A DNA stretch of 64,000 nucleotides from JAICYJ01 sp035473255. Its GTDB lineage: Bacteria; Actinomycetota; Thermoleophilia; Gaiellales; JAICJC01. Both the position numbers and the translations under genes were made by a program. Numbering within the stretch: position 1 is the stretch's first letter; each line of letters begins with the position of its first letter. Below are positions 9,005 to 18,034 of this stretch, in pieces. The notes beneath the pieces are model-generated. The model was not told the origin of the DNA and did not search any database. It worked only from the letters and a program-made list of their open reading frames with translations. The DNA lies in assembly GCA_035473255.1 (NCBI GenBank), contig DATIOK010000130.1, positions 1-64,000 of the forward strand, written 5' to 3'.

Positions 9005-9738
9005 GCCCGCGGGTGGTGCTGTCAACCGGCCGGCGGGTGCTGCTGCAGCTGCGCGGCGATCCGCGCACGCTGGCGCTGTTGCTGCTGGTGCCGTGCGTGC
9101 TCGAGGCGCTGATCAAGTGGGTGTTCGAGGGCACGCCGGAGGTGTTCCAGCGCGTGGGTGTGCCTCTCGTCGGCATCTTCCCGCTGGTCTCGATGTTCCT
9201 GGTCACGTCGATCGCGATGCTGCGTGAGCGCACCACCGGCACGCTCGAGCGGCTCATGACAATGCCGCTGGCGAAGCTCGATTTGCTGGCCGGCTACGGC
9301 CTGGCGTTCGCGGCGATGGCCACACTGCAGGCCGGGCTCGTGTCCTTCGTCGCCGTCGGCCTGCTCGGTCTCGAGGTGGCCGGATCGACACCGTTGGTGG
9401 TCGTGTTCGCCGTGCTGAACGCACTGCTGGGCATGGCCCTCGGCCTGTTCCTCTCCGCCTTTGCGCGCACCGAGTTCCAGGCGGTCCAGTTCATGCCGGC
9501 GTTCCTGCTGCCGCAGATCCTGCTGTGTGGGCTGCTGGTGCCGCGGGACCGGATGGCGCGGCCGCTGGAGCTGATCTCCTACCTGCTGCCGATGACCTAC
9601 GCCTACGACGCGCTGTCGCGGGTGGCGGCCTCGTCGACGGTCAGCGCCGAGGTCTGGCGAGACGCTGTGATCCTGATCGGCGCGACGGCGCTCGCGCTCG
9701 GGCTGGGCGCCGCCACCCTGCGGCGCCGCACGGCCTAG
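9001..9738 (+). CDS. ABC-2 type transporter permease
   Basis: The 245-aa membrane subunit has about six helices and typical ABC-2 features: the cytoplasmic RERTTGTLERLMTMP segment and LPQILLCGLLVPRDRM before the last helices. It starts with GTG inside the GTGA overlap with the ATPase gene. It forms an exporter with that ATPase, likely for a drug, lipid or polyketide-like compound; the cargo is unknown. Confidence 0.88.
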   Translation: MSPRVVLSTGRRVLLQLRGDPRTLALLLLVPCVLEALIKWVFEGTPEVFQRVGVPLVGIFPLVSMFLVTSIAMLRERTTGTLERLMTMPLAKLDLLAGYGLAFAAMATLQAGLVSFVAVGLLGLEVAGSTPLVVVFAVLNALLGMALGLFLSAFARTEFQAVQFMPAFLLPQILLCGLLVPRDRMARPLELISYLLPMTYAYDALSRVAASSTVSAEVWRDAVILIGATALALGLGAATLRRRTA

Positions 9739-9748
9739 CTGGATGTGG

Positions 9749-10348
9749 TCACCCGTCGATCGGGATGTGCCGGGGCTGCGACGCTACCCGTGCCAGCCAG
9801 GTCTCGACCGCCGGGAACCGGCCCAGCTCGAACCCGCCCTCCTCGGCCACGTTCGTGTAGCCGTAGAGCGCGATGTCGGCCACCGTGTAGCGCTCGCCGA
9901 CCAGGAACGCGTGCTCTGCCAGGTGCCGCTCCATCGCGGCCAGCGTGCCGTATCCCGCCTCCTGCTTGGCCGGCAGCTCCGCCGCCCAGCGCTCGGGAGT
10001 GCCCGACACGGCCAGCCAGAACCGCGCCACCGCGATGTTCGGCTCCAGGTCGTACTGCTCGAAGAACAGCCACTGCAGCACCTGCGCCCGCTCGTAGCGG
10101 TCGTCGGGCAGGAACGGCGTGCCCTCGGCCAGGTAGCAGAGGATCGCGCCCGACTCGCCCAGCGCGCGGCCGTCGTCGAACACCAGCGTCGGCACCCGCA
10201 GCGCCGGGTTGAGGCCGCCCAGCACGTTCGGGCGGTCGGAGCGGTCGAGCACGTCCATCTCCACCAGCTCCAGCGACAGTCCCAGCTGCGCCGCCAGCAG
10301 CCGCACCTTGTAGCAGTTACCCGAGACCGCGCTGTTGTAGAGCAGCAA
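9749..10348 (-). CDS. Glutathione S-transferase-like protein
   Basis: The 199-aa protein has a thioredoxin-fold N-domain (LLYNSAVSGNCYKVRLL, with Ser at the catalytic position, and the cis-Pro strand RVPTLVFDDG, then ESGAIL) and an all-helical GST C-domain. Actinobacteria generally use mycothiol, so glutathione itself may not be the substrate. The only workable start is TTG at 10348: the previous gene's TAG at 10358 is in the same frame just upstream, and AGGG lies 7 nt before the TTG. The 9-nt gap to the ATP-grasp gene indicates one operon. Confidence 0.85.
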   Translation of the reverse strand: MLLYNSAVSGNCYKVRLLAAQLGLSLELVEMDVLDRSDRPNVLGGLNPALRVPTLVFDDGRALGESGAILCYLAEGTPFLPDDRYERAQVLQWLFFEQYDLEPNIAVARFWLAVSGTPERWAAELPAKQEAGYGTLAAMERHLAEHAFLVGERYTVADIALYGYTNVAEEGGFELGRFPAVETWLARVASQPRHIPIDG

Positions 10349-10357
10349 CGGCTCGCC

Positions 10358-11830
10358 CTAGAACCACTTGGTGTAGATCGGGTCCGGCACCGGCACCGCG
10401 TGGTCGGCCGGCGTGCCGTGAAACAGCGACGTGATGCCCTTCGACCAGGCCTTCGCGCGGTCGGTCAGCTGCCGGTCGTCGGTCTGCATGCGCCCGCGGG
10501 TCACGATCACACCCAGATCGCCGCCCTTGTAGCGGTACTCGTCGGTGCCGTAGACGCGCAGGTAGAAGGCCTCGTCGTCATGTCCGACCGTGTGCCACGT
10601 GGTCACCAGCCGCACGAACTCGATGCTGCCGTCCTCGCGCATCTGCCAGAGCCCGCTGGACGGGGCGCGGGTGATCCTCTCGACCGCGTCGTCGGTCTGC
10701 TTCAGCACCAGCTGGCTCCATTCGTCGTAGGTCTCCCACCGCTTCTGCAGCTTCTTCAGGTCGACCTCCCAGTCCACGTCCAGGAACTCGAGCAGGTGGA
10801 ACAGGAACAGCGGCGCCCCGCCGTACTTCGACGTGAGCAGGTTGGTGAGCGGGCTGGCGCCGGAGATGCGCGGGTTGATCTCGCCCAGGTAGACCTCGCC
10901 GCTGCCGTTCTCGACCAGGAAGTCGACGCAGAAGACGCCGCTGTAGCCGTGCGCGTAGAGCGTGTCGCCGAGCTTGCGCGCCATCGCCCGGATCGAATCG
11001 CGCGTCGCCTTGTCGAACACGCCGGGAAACACGTCGTTGCCGCACCAGCCACCGCGGTAGGGGGTCAGCTCCTCGAAGCCGGTGATGTCGGTCTGGATCG
11101 GCCCCACCAGCGTGCCGTGCCTGGTGGCGCAGGCCTCCACCGTGCCCGGCAGGTGCTCGATCCGGCGCATGATCTTGAGCTCCTCGCCCTCGAGCTTCTC
11201 GGAGTGCTCGTCCCACTGCTCCTCGTTCGTGATGAAGAACGTGGTGCGGCCGGAGTCGCCGTAGGGCGTCTGCACGACCAGGTCGGAGCCGAGCTTTGCC
11301 TTGCGGGCGCGCTCCATCAGCTGCTTGAAGCTCTTGGCCCGGGCCAGCACGTTGGGCGCGCACTCGATGCCGGCCTCGCCGGCCAGCTGCGTGGTCGTGA
11401 TCTTGGAATCGACGTGCTCGCGCAGCGCCCGCGGCGGCAGCGCGATGTCGAGCCCCAGCTCGCCGGCCAGCTCCTCGGTGTCGGAGTCGAACATGACGAA
11501 CAGCACCTTGCCCCCGCCCCGTGCGTGCACGCGGTCGGCCACCTGCTTGTGGCCAAGCAGGTAGGTGTTCACGTCCTCGAACGAGCCGAAGTCGCGGGCC
11601 CCCTCGCTGTGCGGCACGAACACGTGCGGGTGGTGGCCGTCGAACGAGTCGAAGTAGGTGATGTACTCGAACGCCCCCACCCACTGGTCGATGCCGAGCA
11701 CGTTGTAGGCGGTCGGGGAGACGAAGTAGATGGGCGTGCGGCTGGAGCGGGCGAACTGGTAGACGTCGTTGAGGCCGCGCAGCTTCGGCCGTGCCGAGCG
11801 CTTCGCCACAATCCCCTTGCCAGGTGTCAC
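10358..11830 (-). CDS. ATP-grasp domain carboxylate-amine ligase (biotin carboxylase-like)
   Basis: The 490-aa protein shows an ATP-grasp core: VVQTPYGDSGRTTFFI resembles the glycine-rich ATP loop, a long central domain follows, and CVDFLVENG...YLGEINPRISGASPL carries the Mg-binding Glu/Asn of the family (EINPR). Such enzymes join a carboxylate to an amine or thiol through an acylphosphate. The substrate is unknown. GTG at 11830 is chosen because AGGGGG lies 9 nt upstream; a TTG at 11863 would add 11 residues. It is followed 9 nt later by the GST gene and preceded by the C45 hydrolase gene, suggesting linked amide-bond chemistry. Confidence 0.82.
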   Translation of the reverse strand: MTPGKGIVAKRSARPKLRGLNDVYQFARSSRTPIYFVSPTAYNVLGIDQWVGAFEYITYFDSFDGHHPHVFVPHSEGARDFGSFEDVNTYLLGHKQVADRVHARGGGKVLFVMFDSDTEELAGELGLDIALPPRALREHVDSKITTTQLAGEAGIECAPNVLARAKSFKQLMERARKAKLGSDLVVQTPYGDSGRTTFFITNEEQWDEHSEKLEGEELKIMRRIEHLPGTVEACATRHGTLVGPIQTDITGFEELTPYRGGWCGNDVFPGVFDKATRDSIRAMARKLGDTLYAHGYSGVFCVDFLVENGSGEVYLGEINPRISGASPLTNLLTSKYGGAPLFLFHLLEFLDVDWEVDLKKLQKRWETYDEWSQLVLKQTDDAVERITRAPSSGLWQMREDGSIEFVRLVTTWHTVGHDDEAFYLRVYGTDEYRYKGGDLGVIVTRGRMQTDDRQLTDRAKAWSKGITSLFHGTPADHAVPVPDPIYTKWF

Positions 11831-11839
11831 CGGCGGTGT

Positions 11840-11845
11840 CCCCCT
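11840..11845 (-). promoter_or_regulatory. Ribosome-binding site AGGGGG
   Basis: Located 9 nt before the GTG at 11830; it favours this start over the TTG at 11863. Confidence 0.5.
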
Positions 11846-11906
11846 GTTGACGCCATCCGGCAACGCTACAGGTGCGCGCCACGGCCATCAAGGCCGGCGC
11901 GGTGGC

Positions 11907-12995
11907 TCAGGCGAAGATCACCTGAGGCGTGTGCGGGATCTCCCGCTCGCGCTGCAAGAGCGGCGGCATCAGCACCCGCGTGTCGCGCAGCCGCTGGCCG
12001 TTCTCGGCGTCGGCCATGCGCACCGTCCAGACGTCGTCGGGCCACAGCAGCCGCACGCTGCGCTCGCGTGTGTCGTAACGGGCCGTGTACACCGTGCCCC
12101 ACGTGTGTTCCGCCGAGTTGCGCTGCACCGGCTCGCTCAGGAACACCTGCTCCAGCCGGTCGAGGGTCATCGCCGGGTCGGCCAGGGCGTCGGCCAGCAC
12201 CGCCTCCCGCCGCTCCGTCTCTGTCAGCGCCGCGTGCTCGGGCCACTCGGTGGCTCCCTGCCGGTTGCCGGCACAGAGGCCGCCGTGCTCGATCACCGGC
12301 GCCCGATCCGGCGCCACCCGCACCAGCGCCGCCTGGCCAGAGGCGTCCACCAGGGCGATGTTGTAGGACAGGTTGACCGGCACCGCCGCCACAGCCTCGA
12401 GCGCCTGCGGCACGTCCGCGCACTGCTCCAGGATGTAGCGCAGCAGCAGCGTCACCGCGAAGCCGCGGCCGACCGCGCGGCGCCCGCCGAAGGCCAGCGC
12501 CACCGCCAGGCCGTCCTCGTTGACGCCGTCCAGCGCGCCCCACAGGCAATCGCTCATCGCCATCGTGCGCCGGGTCGAGATGGTCGTGGTCAGCAGCGTC
12601 GTTTCGCACAGGGCCGGGGCGTAGTCGTAGCTGCGCAGGAGCGACGGGTTGCCGTCGCGCGTCCAGGCCGCCAGCGAGCAGGCCGCCAGGAACGGCGGCG
12701 GGTCCCACAGCGATAGGAACCGTGCCTCCAGGTCGCCGCCGCCGACCAGGTCGACCAGGCCCTCGTAGGCGGGCACCAGCTCGGGGACGTGCGTGCGCAC
12801 GGCCCGCAGGCAGCCGGCGTACGACGATCGCTCCTGTTCGCCGTCGCGCAGGAACCAGCGCCGGTAGGCGGGCCACCACAGGTCGAACAGCTCGCGCAGC
12901 CTCTGGCCCGGTCGCTCCTCGACGACCGAGCGGAAGGTGACGGCCGTGGCGCGCGGCCCGTCGTCCTCCCCGCGGCGGGGCACATCGGCGCTCAT
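11907..12995 (-). CDS. C45 family autoproteolytic acyltransferase/hydrolase (Ntn-hydrolase)
   Basis: The 362-aa protein resembles acyl-CoA:6-aminopenicillanate acyltransferases and related C45 hydrolases. The likely nucleophile is Cys106 in LAACSLAAW, at the autocleavage junction, followed by the family strand DGNPSLLRSYDY and later NLSYNIALVD and AGNRQG. These enzymes cleave or transfer acyl groups on linear amides. The ATG at 12995 is chosen because TACAAT lies 6 nt upstream; another in-frame ATG is 6 nt earlier. It is the first gene of the minus-strand group with the ATP-grasp and GST genes, and divergent from the amidase gene. Confidence 0.8.
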   Translation of the reverse strand: MSADVPRRGEDDGPRATAVTFRSVVEERPGQRLRELFDLWWPAYRRWFLRDGEQERSSYAGCLRAVRTHVPELVPAYEGLVDLVGGGDLEARFLSLWDPPPFLAACSLAAWTRDGNPSLLRSYDYAPALCETTLLTTTISTRRTMAMSDCLWGALDGVNEDGLAVALAFGGRRAVGRGFAVTLLLRYILEQCADVPQALEAVAAVPVNLSYNIALVDASGQAALVRVAPDRAPVIEHGGLCAGNRQGATEWPEHAALTETERREAVLADALADPAMTLDRLEQVFLSEPVQRNSAEHTWGTVYTARYDTRERSVRLLWPDDVWTVRMADAENGQRLRDTRVLMPPLLQREREIPHTPQVIFA

Positions 12996-13001
12996 CCCCA
13001 T

Positions 13002-13007
13002 ATTGTA
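13002..13007 (-). promoter_or_regulatory. -10 hexamer TACAAT, leaderless start of C45 gene
   Basis: Near-consensus -10 with 6 nt to the ATG at 12995; supports that start among several in-frame candidates. Confidence 0.5.
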
Positions 13008-13057
13008 CTTGTGCACCCGGCCGATCACGCCCTCGACGCGGTGACCGAAAGGCTCAC

Positions 13058-13063
13058 TAGCAT
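13058..13063 (+). promoter_or_regulatory. -10 hexamer TAGCAT, leaderless start of amidase gene
   Basis: Six nucleotides before the ATG at 13070, in a 74-bp divergent intergenic space shared with the C45 gene. Confidence 0.5.
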
Positions 13064-13069
13064 GCGTCG

Positions 13070-14509
13070 ATGCGACTGGAGGAGTACGCGGCGCACGACG
13101 CTCTGGCGCTGGCAGAGCTGGTGCGGGAGGGGCAGGTGACGCCGGCCGAGCTGGCCCATCTGGCCGTGCGCGGGGCGGAGCGGACCGAGCCTCGCCTGGG
13201 CGCGATTGCGGGGCTGTATGACGATGCGGTGGAGTCGGCAGAGGCCGCGGAGCCGGGGCCGTTTCACGGCGTCCCGGTGCTGCTGAAGGATCTGTTCCAC
13301 GGCGACGCCGGGCGGGCCACCGAGGCCGGCAGCCGCCTGGCCGAGGGATGGGTGGCGCAGGTGCAGTCGGAGCTGGTGCGACGGGTGCGGGCTTGCGGCA
13401 TGGTGCCGGTCGGCCGCGCCACCACCTCCGAGTTCGGGGTGATGGGCACCACCGAGACGGTCGCCTGCGGCCCCACCAGCACGCCCTGGAGCGGTGACCA
13501 CATGGCCGGCGGCTCCAGCGGCGGATCCGGCGCCGCGGTGGGCGCGGGAATCGTGCCGATCGCGACCGGCTCGGACGGCGGCGGCTCGATCAGGATCCCG
13601 GCATCGGCCTGCGGCGTGGTCGGCCTGAAGACCTCGCGGGGTCGTGTCACCTGGGCTCCGGCCGCGGGCGAGCCGCTGCTGGGCTGGGCGGTGCACCACG
13701 TGCTGACCCGGTCGCTGCGCGACACCGCCGCCTGCCTGGACGAGCTGGCCACGCCGTACCCCGGCGAGTCCTTCACACTGACGGGTCCGCCCGACGGCGG
13801 CTGGCTCGACCAGCTGCAGCTGCAGCCCGGCCCGCTGCGCATCGCCTTCTGCTGGCAGCCGTGGTCCGGCGCCGAGGTGGTGGCCGAGATCCGGGCCGCC
13901 TGCGAGGCGACGGCGACGCTGCTGTCCGGTCTCGGGCACGAGCTGATCGAGGCCTCGCCGCAGTTCTCCTGGGAGCAGTTCCTGGACGCGATGACCGTGA
14001 TCTGGTCGTCCACCACCGCCCAGACCGTCGACGGGTTCGCCCAGGCGGTGGGCCGCGAGCCGAGCCCCGACAACCTCGAGCTCCCCACCTTCCGGATGGT
14101 CGAGTTCGGCCGCGCGGTGAAGGTCGGCGAGCTGCTGAACGCGATCGACTCGGCGGGATATGTGAGCCGGCAGGTGCGCGGCTTCTTCGAGGACTACGAC
14201 GTGCTGCTGACCCCTACGCTGGGAGCGCTGCCCGCCAGGCTCGGCACCTACCGGCCGGACGAGGAGCTCGAGCCCAAGCAGCTGTTCGGCTCGTGGGCGC
14301 ACCTGGAGTCGTTCCTGCCGGTGTTCAACGCCTCCGGCCAGCCGGCCATCAGCCTGCCGCTGCACATGAGCGAGCAGGGGCTGCCGATCGGGATGCAGCT
14401 GGTCGGCCGGGTCGGGGCCGAAGCCACGCTGCTGCGCGTTTCCGCCCAGTTGGAGCAGGCGCTGCCGTGGGCGGCGCGGGTGCCGCCCCTCCACGTTTCC
14501 GATGGCTAG
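13070..14509 (+). CDS. Amidase signature family amidohydrolase
   Basis: The 479-aa enzyme has the complete Ser-cisSer-Lys machinery of the amidase signature family: Lys in VLLKDLF (about residue 74), the glycine/serine-rich GGSSGGSGAA segment and the nucleophile region TGSDGGGSIRIPAS. Members hydrolyse amides or act as GatA. No GatB/GatC genes are nearby, so a catabolic amidase is more likely than tRNA amidotransferase. It could act on amides made by the nitrile hydratase encoded 20 kb away, which is inference. Its end overlaps the next gene by 8 nt. Confidence 0.9.
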   Translation: MRLEEYAAHDALALAELVREGQVTPAELAHLAVRGAERTEPRLGAIAGLYDDAVESAEAAEPGPFHGVPVLLKDLFHGDAGRATEAGSRLAEGWVAQVQSELVRRVRACGMVPVGRATTSEFGVMGTTETVACGPTSTPWSGDHMAGGSSGGSGAAVGAGIVPIATGSDGGGSIRIPASACGVVGLKTSRGRVTWAPAAGEPLLGWAVHHVLTRSLRDTAACLDELATPYPGESFTLTGPPDGGWLDQLQLQPGPLRIAFCWQPWSGAEVVAEIRAACEATATLLSGLGHELIEASPQFSWEQFLDAMTVIWSSTTAQTVDGFAQAVGREPSPDNLELPTFRMVEFGRAVKVGELLNAIDSAGYVSRQVRGFFEDYDVLLTPTLGALPARLGTYRPDEELEPKQLFGSWAHLESFLPVFNASGQPAISLPLHMSEQGLPIGMQLVGRVGAEATLLRVSAQLEQALPWAARVPPLHVSDG

Positions 14510-15179
14510 CGGCGATCACAGCCGTCCGGTGGTTGTCGACCGTCGGGACACGCCGCGCGGCGAGCTGGTGCTGCGCCGTGCCGGCTCTCACCACGAAGTG
14601 ATCGCGAACGGCACCTTCATGATGGACACGCGCGACGGCCGCTCGGAGCGGGCTCTGGTGCGCGAGGCGCTGGCCGGCCTGGCGGACGCCCGGCTGCTGC
14701 TGGGCGGCCTCGGCGTCGGCTTCTCGCTGGACGAGGCGCTGCGCGGCGACCGCGTCTCGGACGTGGTCGTGATCGAGCTCGAGCCGGCCGTGGTCGAGTG
14801 GGCCGGCACACATCTGCGCCGCCTCAACCGCCACGGCGTGAACGACCACCGCGTGCGGCTGGTGGTGGGCGACCTGCGCAGGCAGCTCGGCCGGCTGGGC
14901 TGTGAGTTCGACGCCATCTGCCTGGACGTCGACAACGGGCCGGGCTGGCTCGTGCACGAGGCCAACGCGGAGCTCTACAGTGACGACGGCCTCGAGTCGC
15001 TGGCGGGGCTGCTGCGGCCGGGTGGCCGCCTTGCGGTGTGGGCCTCGGCGCCCGACCTCGAGTTCGAGCGCCGGCTGCGCGCGCGGTTCGCGGTGGTGCG
15101 CACCGTCACGGTCGACGTCGCCCGCGGCCCGGCGGACGTGATGTACATAGCTTCTCTACCCAAAGCCGACGGCGGTTGA
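14502..15179 (+). CDS. Spermidine synthase-like SAM-fold protein
   Basis: The 225-aa Rossmann methyltransferase-fold protein has the polyamine synthase-like motif LLLGGLGVGFSLDEAL, an acidic strand end VVVIELEPAVVEW, and DAICLDVDNGPGW. It lacks the N-terminal beta domain of full spermidine synthases, so it is probably a stand-alone homologue of unknown substrate. It overlaps the amidase gene by 8 nt (coupled translation) and overlaps the convergent enolase-like gene by 24 nt at its 3' end. Confidence 0.75.
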   Translation: MASGDHSRPVVVDRRDTPRGELVLRRAGSHHEVIANGTFMMDTRDGRSERALVREALAGLADARLLLGGLGVGFSLDEALRGDRVSDVVVIELEPAVVEWAGTHLRRLNRHGVNDHRVRLVVGDLRRQLGRLGCEFDAICLDVDNGPGWLVHEANAELYSDDGLESLAGLLRPGGRLAVWASAPDLEFERRLRARFAVVRTVTVDVARGPADVMYIASLPKADGG

Positions 15180-16166
15180 CGCCGGCAGCGGGCTGCGCGG
15201 CAGGTCGTCGCGCGGCGTGCCCAGGTTGTAGTCCGACGGCGCCACGTCGTTGGGCGTGTCCGCGTAAAAGACGCTGGCCAGCGTCTGGATCTGCGAGCGT
15301 CCGCGGTCGAGTTCGAACTGGCCGCCGCCGTACATGCGGATGCCGCGCTGCTCGCAGGCATCGATGCACTCCAGCAGACGCCGCACGCTCCCGAAGCGGG
15401 ACGGCTTGATGTTCATCCAGCGCGGATCCACCGGTAACGCGTCGACGTCGGCCAGCGAGTGGATGGGCGCGTCGAAGCTGAGGCGGTCGAGCGCTCCCGA
15501 CAGCGCCTCGCGGCATTCGCCGTCCAGGGCGGCGTCCTCGATCACGGCGTCGGGGAAGCGCTCGGCCAGCATCCGATAGAGCACCGGATCGGGAGCCACG
15601 TCCACGGGGGTGCCCGTGTAGTAGGCCTTGAAGTCGAGCACGCGCACGCGGCCGGAGGCGGCCAGCGTCGCGATCAGCGGCTCGTCCCACGTCGGCTCGG
15701 GGTCGAGCTTGAACTCGAGCTGCGGGTCGAACTCGAGCCAGGGACCGATCTCACCCCGCGTCGAGAGCACGAAGCGCACCGGCCGCGCCTCGCGCCCGGC
15801 CGCGTCGGCCAGCGACCGCCCCGCCTGCTGCAGGCCCAGGTCGAGCGCCGCGCTCTCGAACGCCCAGCGGCGGTAGTCGCGCGACGCGTCCATCTCCGGC
15901 GGGGTGCCGGGGAACAGGTCGTGGGGGTCGATCAGCTGCGACAGCTCGTCCAGGCTGTGCCGTCCGGCCAGCTGCAGGTCGGCCGGGAAGCCGTCGTGAT
16001 CGCCGGCGGTGTAGGTGACATCCTCGCCCACGCCCGTGTGGCCGGCGCCCTCCATCACCACCAGCGTTGTCACGCGGGTAAACTCGGTCGAGACCTGTGT
16101 CTCACGCCGCTCAAGCCGGTAGTGCTCGAGGTCGATCGGCAGATCGGCAAGGCGGTCGTAGAGCAC
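15156..16166 (-). CDS. Enolase-superfamily-like protein, atypical active site
   Basis: The 336-aa protein resembles mandelate racemase/muconate-lactonizing enzymes: an N-terminal capping domain, then barrel strands with VLDFKAYYTG, AVIEDAALDG (metal Glu), NIKPSRFGSV (catalytic-type Lys) and a C-terminal GGGQFELDRGR. The usual KxK on the second strand is replaced by LSTRG, so the reaction may differ from known subgroups. The GTG at 16166 has TATGCT 6 nt upstream. Assignment is at superfamily level only. Confidence 0.7.
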   Translation of the reverse strand: MLYDRLADLPIDLEHYRLERRETQVSTEFTRVTTLVVMEGAGHTGVGEDVTYTAGDHDGFPADLQLAGRHSLDELSQLIDPHDLFPGTPPEMDASRDYRRWAFESAALDLGLQQAGRSLADAAGREARPVRFVLSTRGEIGPWLEFDPQLEFKLDPEPTWDEPLIATLAASGRVRVLDFKAYYTGTPVDVAPDPVLYRMLAERFPDAVIEDAALDGECREALSGALDRLSFDAPIHSLADVDALPVDPRWMNIKPSRFGSVRRLLECIDACEQRGIRMYGGGQFELDRGRSQIQTLASVFYADTPNDVAPSDYNLGTPRDDLPRSPLPASTAVGFG

Positions 16167-16172
16167 GCCGCC

Positions 16173-16178
16173 AGCATA
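16173..16178 (-). promoter_or_regulatory. -10 hexamer TATGCT
   Basis: Six nucleotides before the GTG start at 16166 of the enolase-like gene. Confidence 0.45.
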
Positions 16179-16187
16179 GCCGCCGGC

Positions 16188-17984
16188 TCAGGCTGCGTTG
16201 GAGCTCTGGCGTCGGCGCGAGAGCCAGTCCGTTGCCTGAGCGGACGGCATCGGCTGCGCCAGAACGAAACCCTGTACCTCGTCGCAGCCTGCCAGCCGCA
16301 GGCGCTCCCACACGGCCATATCCTCGGCGCCCTCCGCCACGACCCGCAGGCCGAGGTTGTGGGCGAGATCGACCACGGCGTGCACGATGGTGGCGTCGTG
16401 TTCGTTGTCGGTCATCCCCAGCACGAACGAGCGGTCGATCTTGAGCGCATGCACGGGCAGGTTCTTCAGGTAGGCGAGGCTCGAGTAGCCGGCGCCGAAG
16501 TCGTCGATGGTGGTGGTGGGGCCGAGCTCGCCGATGCGCGTGACGATGGCGCGCGCCCGGGCCGGGTCGGCGGTCAGCACGCTCTCGGTGATCTCCACCT
16601 CCAGCAACTCGGACGCCACCTTGGCCTCGTGCAGGGCCCTCTCGATCTCGTCGGGCAGCCGCACGTCGATCAGGTCGCGGGCCGAGAGGTTGACCGATAC
16701 CGGCATCACGAGGCCCATCCGCTTCCAGTCGGCGACCTGGCGCAGTGCGGTCTTCAGCACCCACATCGAGAGCAGGTTGATCAACCCGCTGCGCTCGGCC
16801 AGCGGGATGAACTGGTCGGGGCTGATCATGCCGCGGTCGGGATGCTTCCAGCGCACCAGCGCCTCGACACCGGAGATGTCCCCGGTGCGGAGGGTTGCCT
16901 TGGGCTGGTAGTAGAGGCTCAGCTGGCCGCCCTCGATGGCCCGGCGCAGGTCGGAGGCGAGCGCCAGCTTCTGCGAGTTGTCGGCCTCCTGCTCCCGGGT
17001 GTGCATCGCGATGCCGGTGTGGTTTCGCTTGGCCGCGTACATGGCGCTGTCGGCCCGCTGCAGCAGTCCGTCGTAGTCGGCCGCGTGCAACGGCGCCAGC
17101 GCGATGCCCATGCTGGCGTCGATCTCGAGCGTCATGCCGGAGACGAGGAAGGGGCGGCGCAGCGACTCGCCTACGCGCATCGCCAGCTGCTCGGCGGTGA
17201 CGGCGTCGGCCTGGCTGCGCAGGATTGCGAACTCGTCGCCCCCCAGCCGGGTCACGAGCGTGCTCTCGGTGGTGAACCCGGCCAGGCGCTCGCCGACCTG
17301 GCGCAGCAGCTGGTCGCCGGCGAAGTGCCCGAGCGTGTCGTTCACCTCCTTGAACTCGTTCAGGTCCATCAGGATCAGCGCCATCGCGTCGCCGTTCAGT
17401 CGCATGATCCGGCGCTGGGCCTCTTCGCGCAGCAGCACCCGGTTGGGCAGCCCGGTGAGCGCGTCATGGCGGGCCAGGTACTCGGTGTCGAGCGCGGGCG
17501 TGGCCGGCAGGCGCTGTGGCTTCCGGGCCTTTCGGGCCGGCAGCTGCGGGCGGCGCAGGTGCGGCAGCAGGCGCGCGATCGCGATCGCCGTGGCCGCTGC
17601 GGCCGCCACCGCAAGCAGCAGGCCGGCGATCACCATCTCGAGGTGCGCGAGGCCCGACAGCGGCGGCTTCGTGCTCAGGCGCAGGCTGGCGCCGCGGGGA
17701 AGCGGCATGGAACCGGCCGAGCTGGAGACTTTGCCGACGGTCGTCGGATGCCCGTTGCGTAGCCGCAGCTCGGCGCCGGTGATCGCGCCGGAGCCGAACG
17801 CCTGCGCAAGCACGAGCCGTGCCCCGGCCGTGTCCTTGTTGTGAAGACGGCGGCCGACCTGCCGCAGGATCGACGCCCGCTGGGCCGCCGCCTGCCCGTT
17901 TCCGCCCGCGTAGTAGCCGGCCGCCGAGGCACCCGCGAGCAGGCCGCCGATCACCAACATGATGAGGAAGCGCCGTAACAGCAT
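16188..17984 (-). CDS. Membrane-bound GGDEF-EAL c-di-GMP protein
   Basis: The 598-aa protein has a first membrane helix (residues 5-27), an extracytoplasmic sensor of about 90 residues, a second helix (about 115-140), then a GGDEF domain with intact GGDEF at about residues 246-250 and an EAL domain with EAL (about 374), ITESVL, DDFGAGYSSL and KIDRSF motifs. Both catalytic signatures are intact, so diguanylate cyclase and phosphodiesterase activity are both possible. The sensor ligand is unknown. It is followed at 16166 by the enolase-like gene on the same strand. Confidence 0.92.
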   Translation of the reverse strand: MLLRRFLIMLVIGGLLAGASAAGYYAGGNGQAAAQRASILRQVGRRLHNKDTAGARLVLAQAFGSGAITGAELRLRNGHPTTVGKVSSSAGSMPLPRGASLRLSTKPPLSGLAHLEMVIAGLLLAVAAAAATAIAIARLLPHLRRPQLPARKARKPQRLPATPALDTEYLARHDALTGLPNRVLLREEAQRRIMRLNGDAMALILMDLNEFKEVNDTLGHFAGDQLLRQVGERLAGFTTESTLVTRLGGDEFAILRSQADAVTAEQLAMRVGESLRRPFLVSGMTLEIDASMGIALAPLHAADYDGLLQRADSAMYAAKRNHTGIAMHTREQEADNSQKLALASDLRRAIEGGQLSLYYQPKATLRTGDISGVEALVRWKHPDRGMISPDQFIPLAERSGLINLLSMWVLKTALRQVADWKRMGLVMPVSVNLSARDLIDVRLPDEIERALHEAKVASELLEVEITESVLTADPARARAIVTRIGELGPTTTIDDFGAGYSSLAYLKNLPVHALKIDRSFVLGMTDNEHDATIVHAVVDLAHNLGLRVVAEGAEDMAVWERLRLAGCDEVQGFVLAQPMPSAQATDWLSRRRQSSNAA

Positions 17985-18022
17985 CGTGAGCGTGATCTAT
18001 CGGCGCTGCGGAATGGTGCCTG

Positions 18023-18028
18023 TAGGGT
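18023..18028 (+). promoter_or_regulatory. -10 hexamer TAGGGT
   Basis: Six nucleotides before the ATG at 18035. Confidence 0.45.
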
Positions 18029-18034
18029 TGATGG

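Noticed and set aside
14502..15179. Bona fide spermidine synthase (speE)
   Set aside because: The N-terminal domain is absent and no SAM decarboxylase gene is near; only the fold-level similarity is supported.
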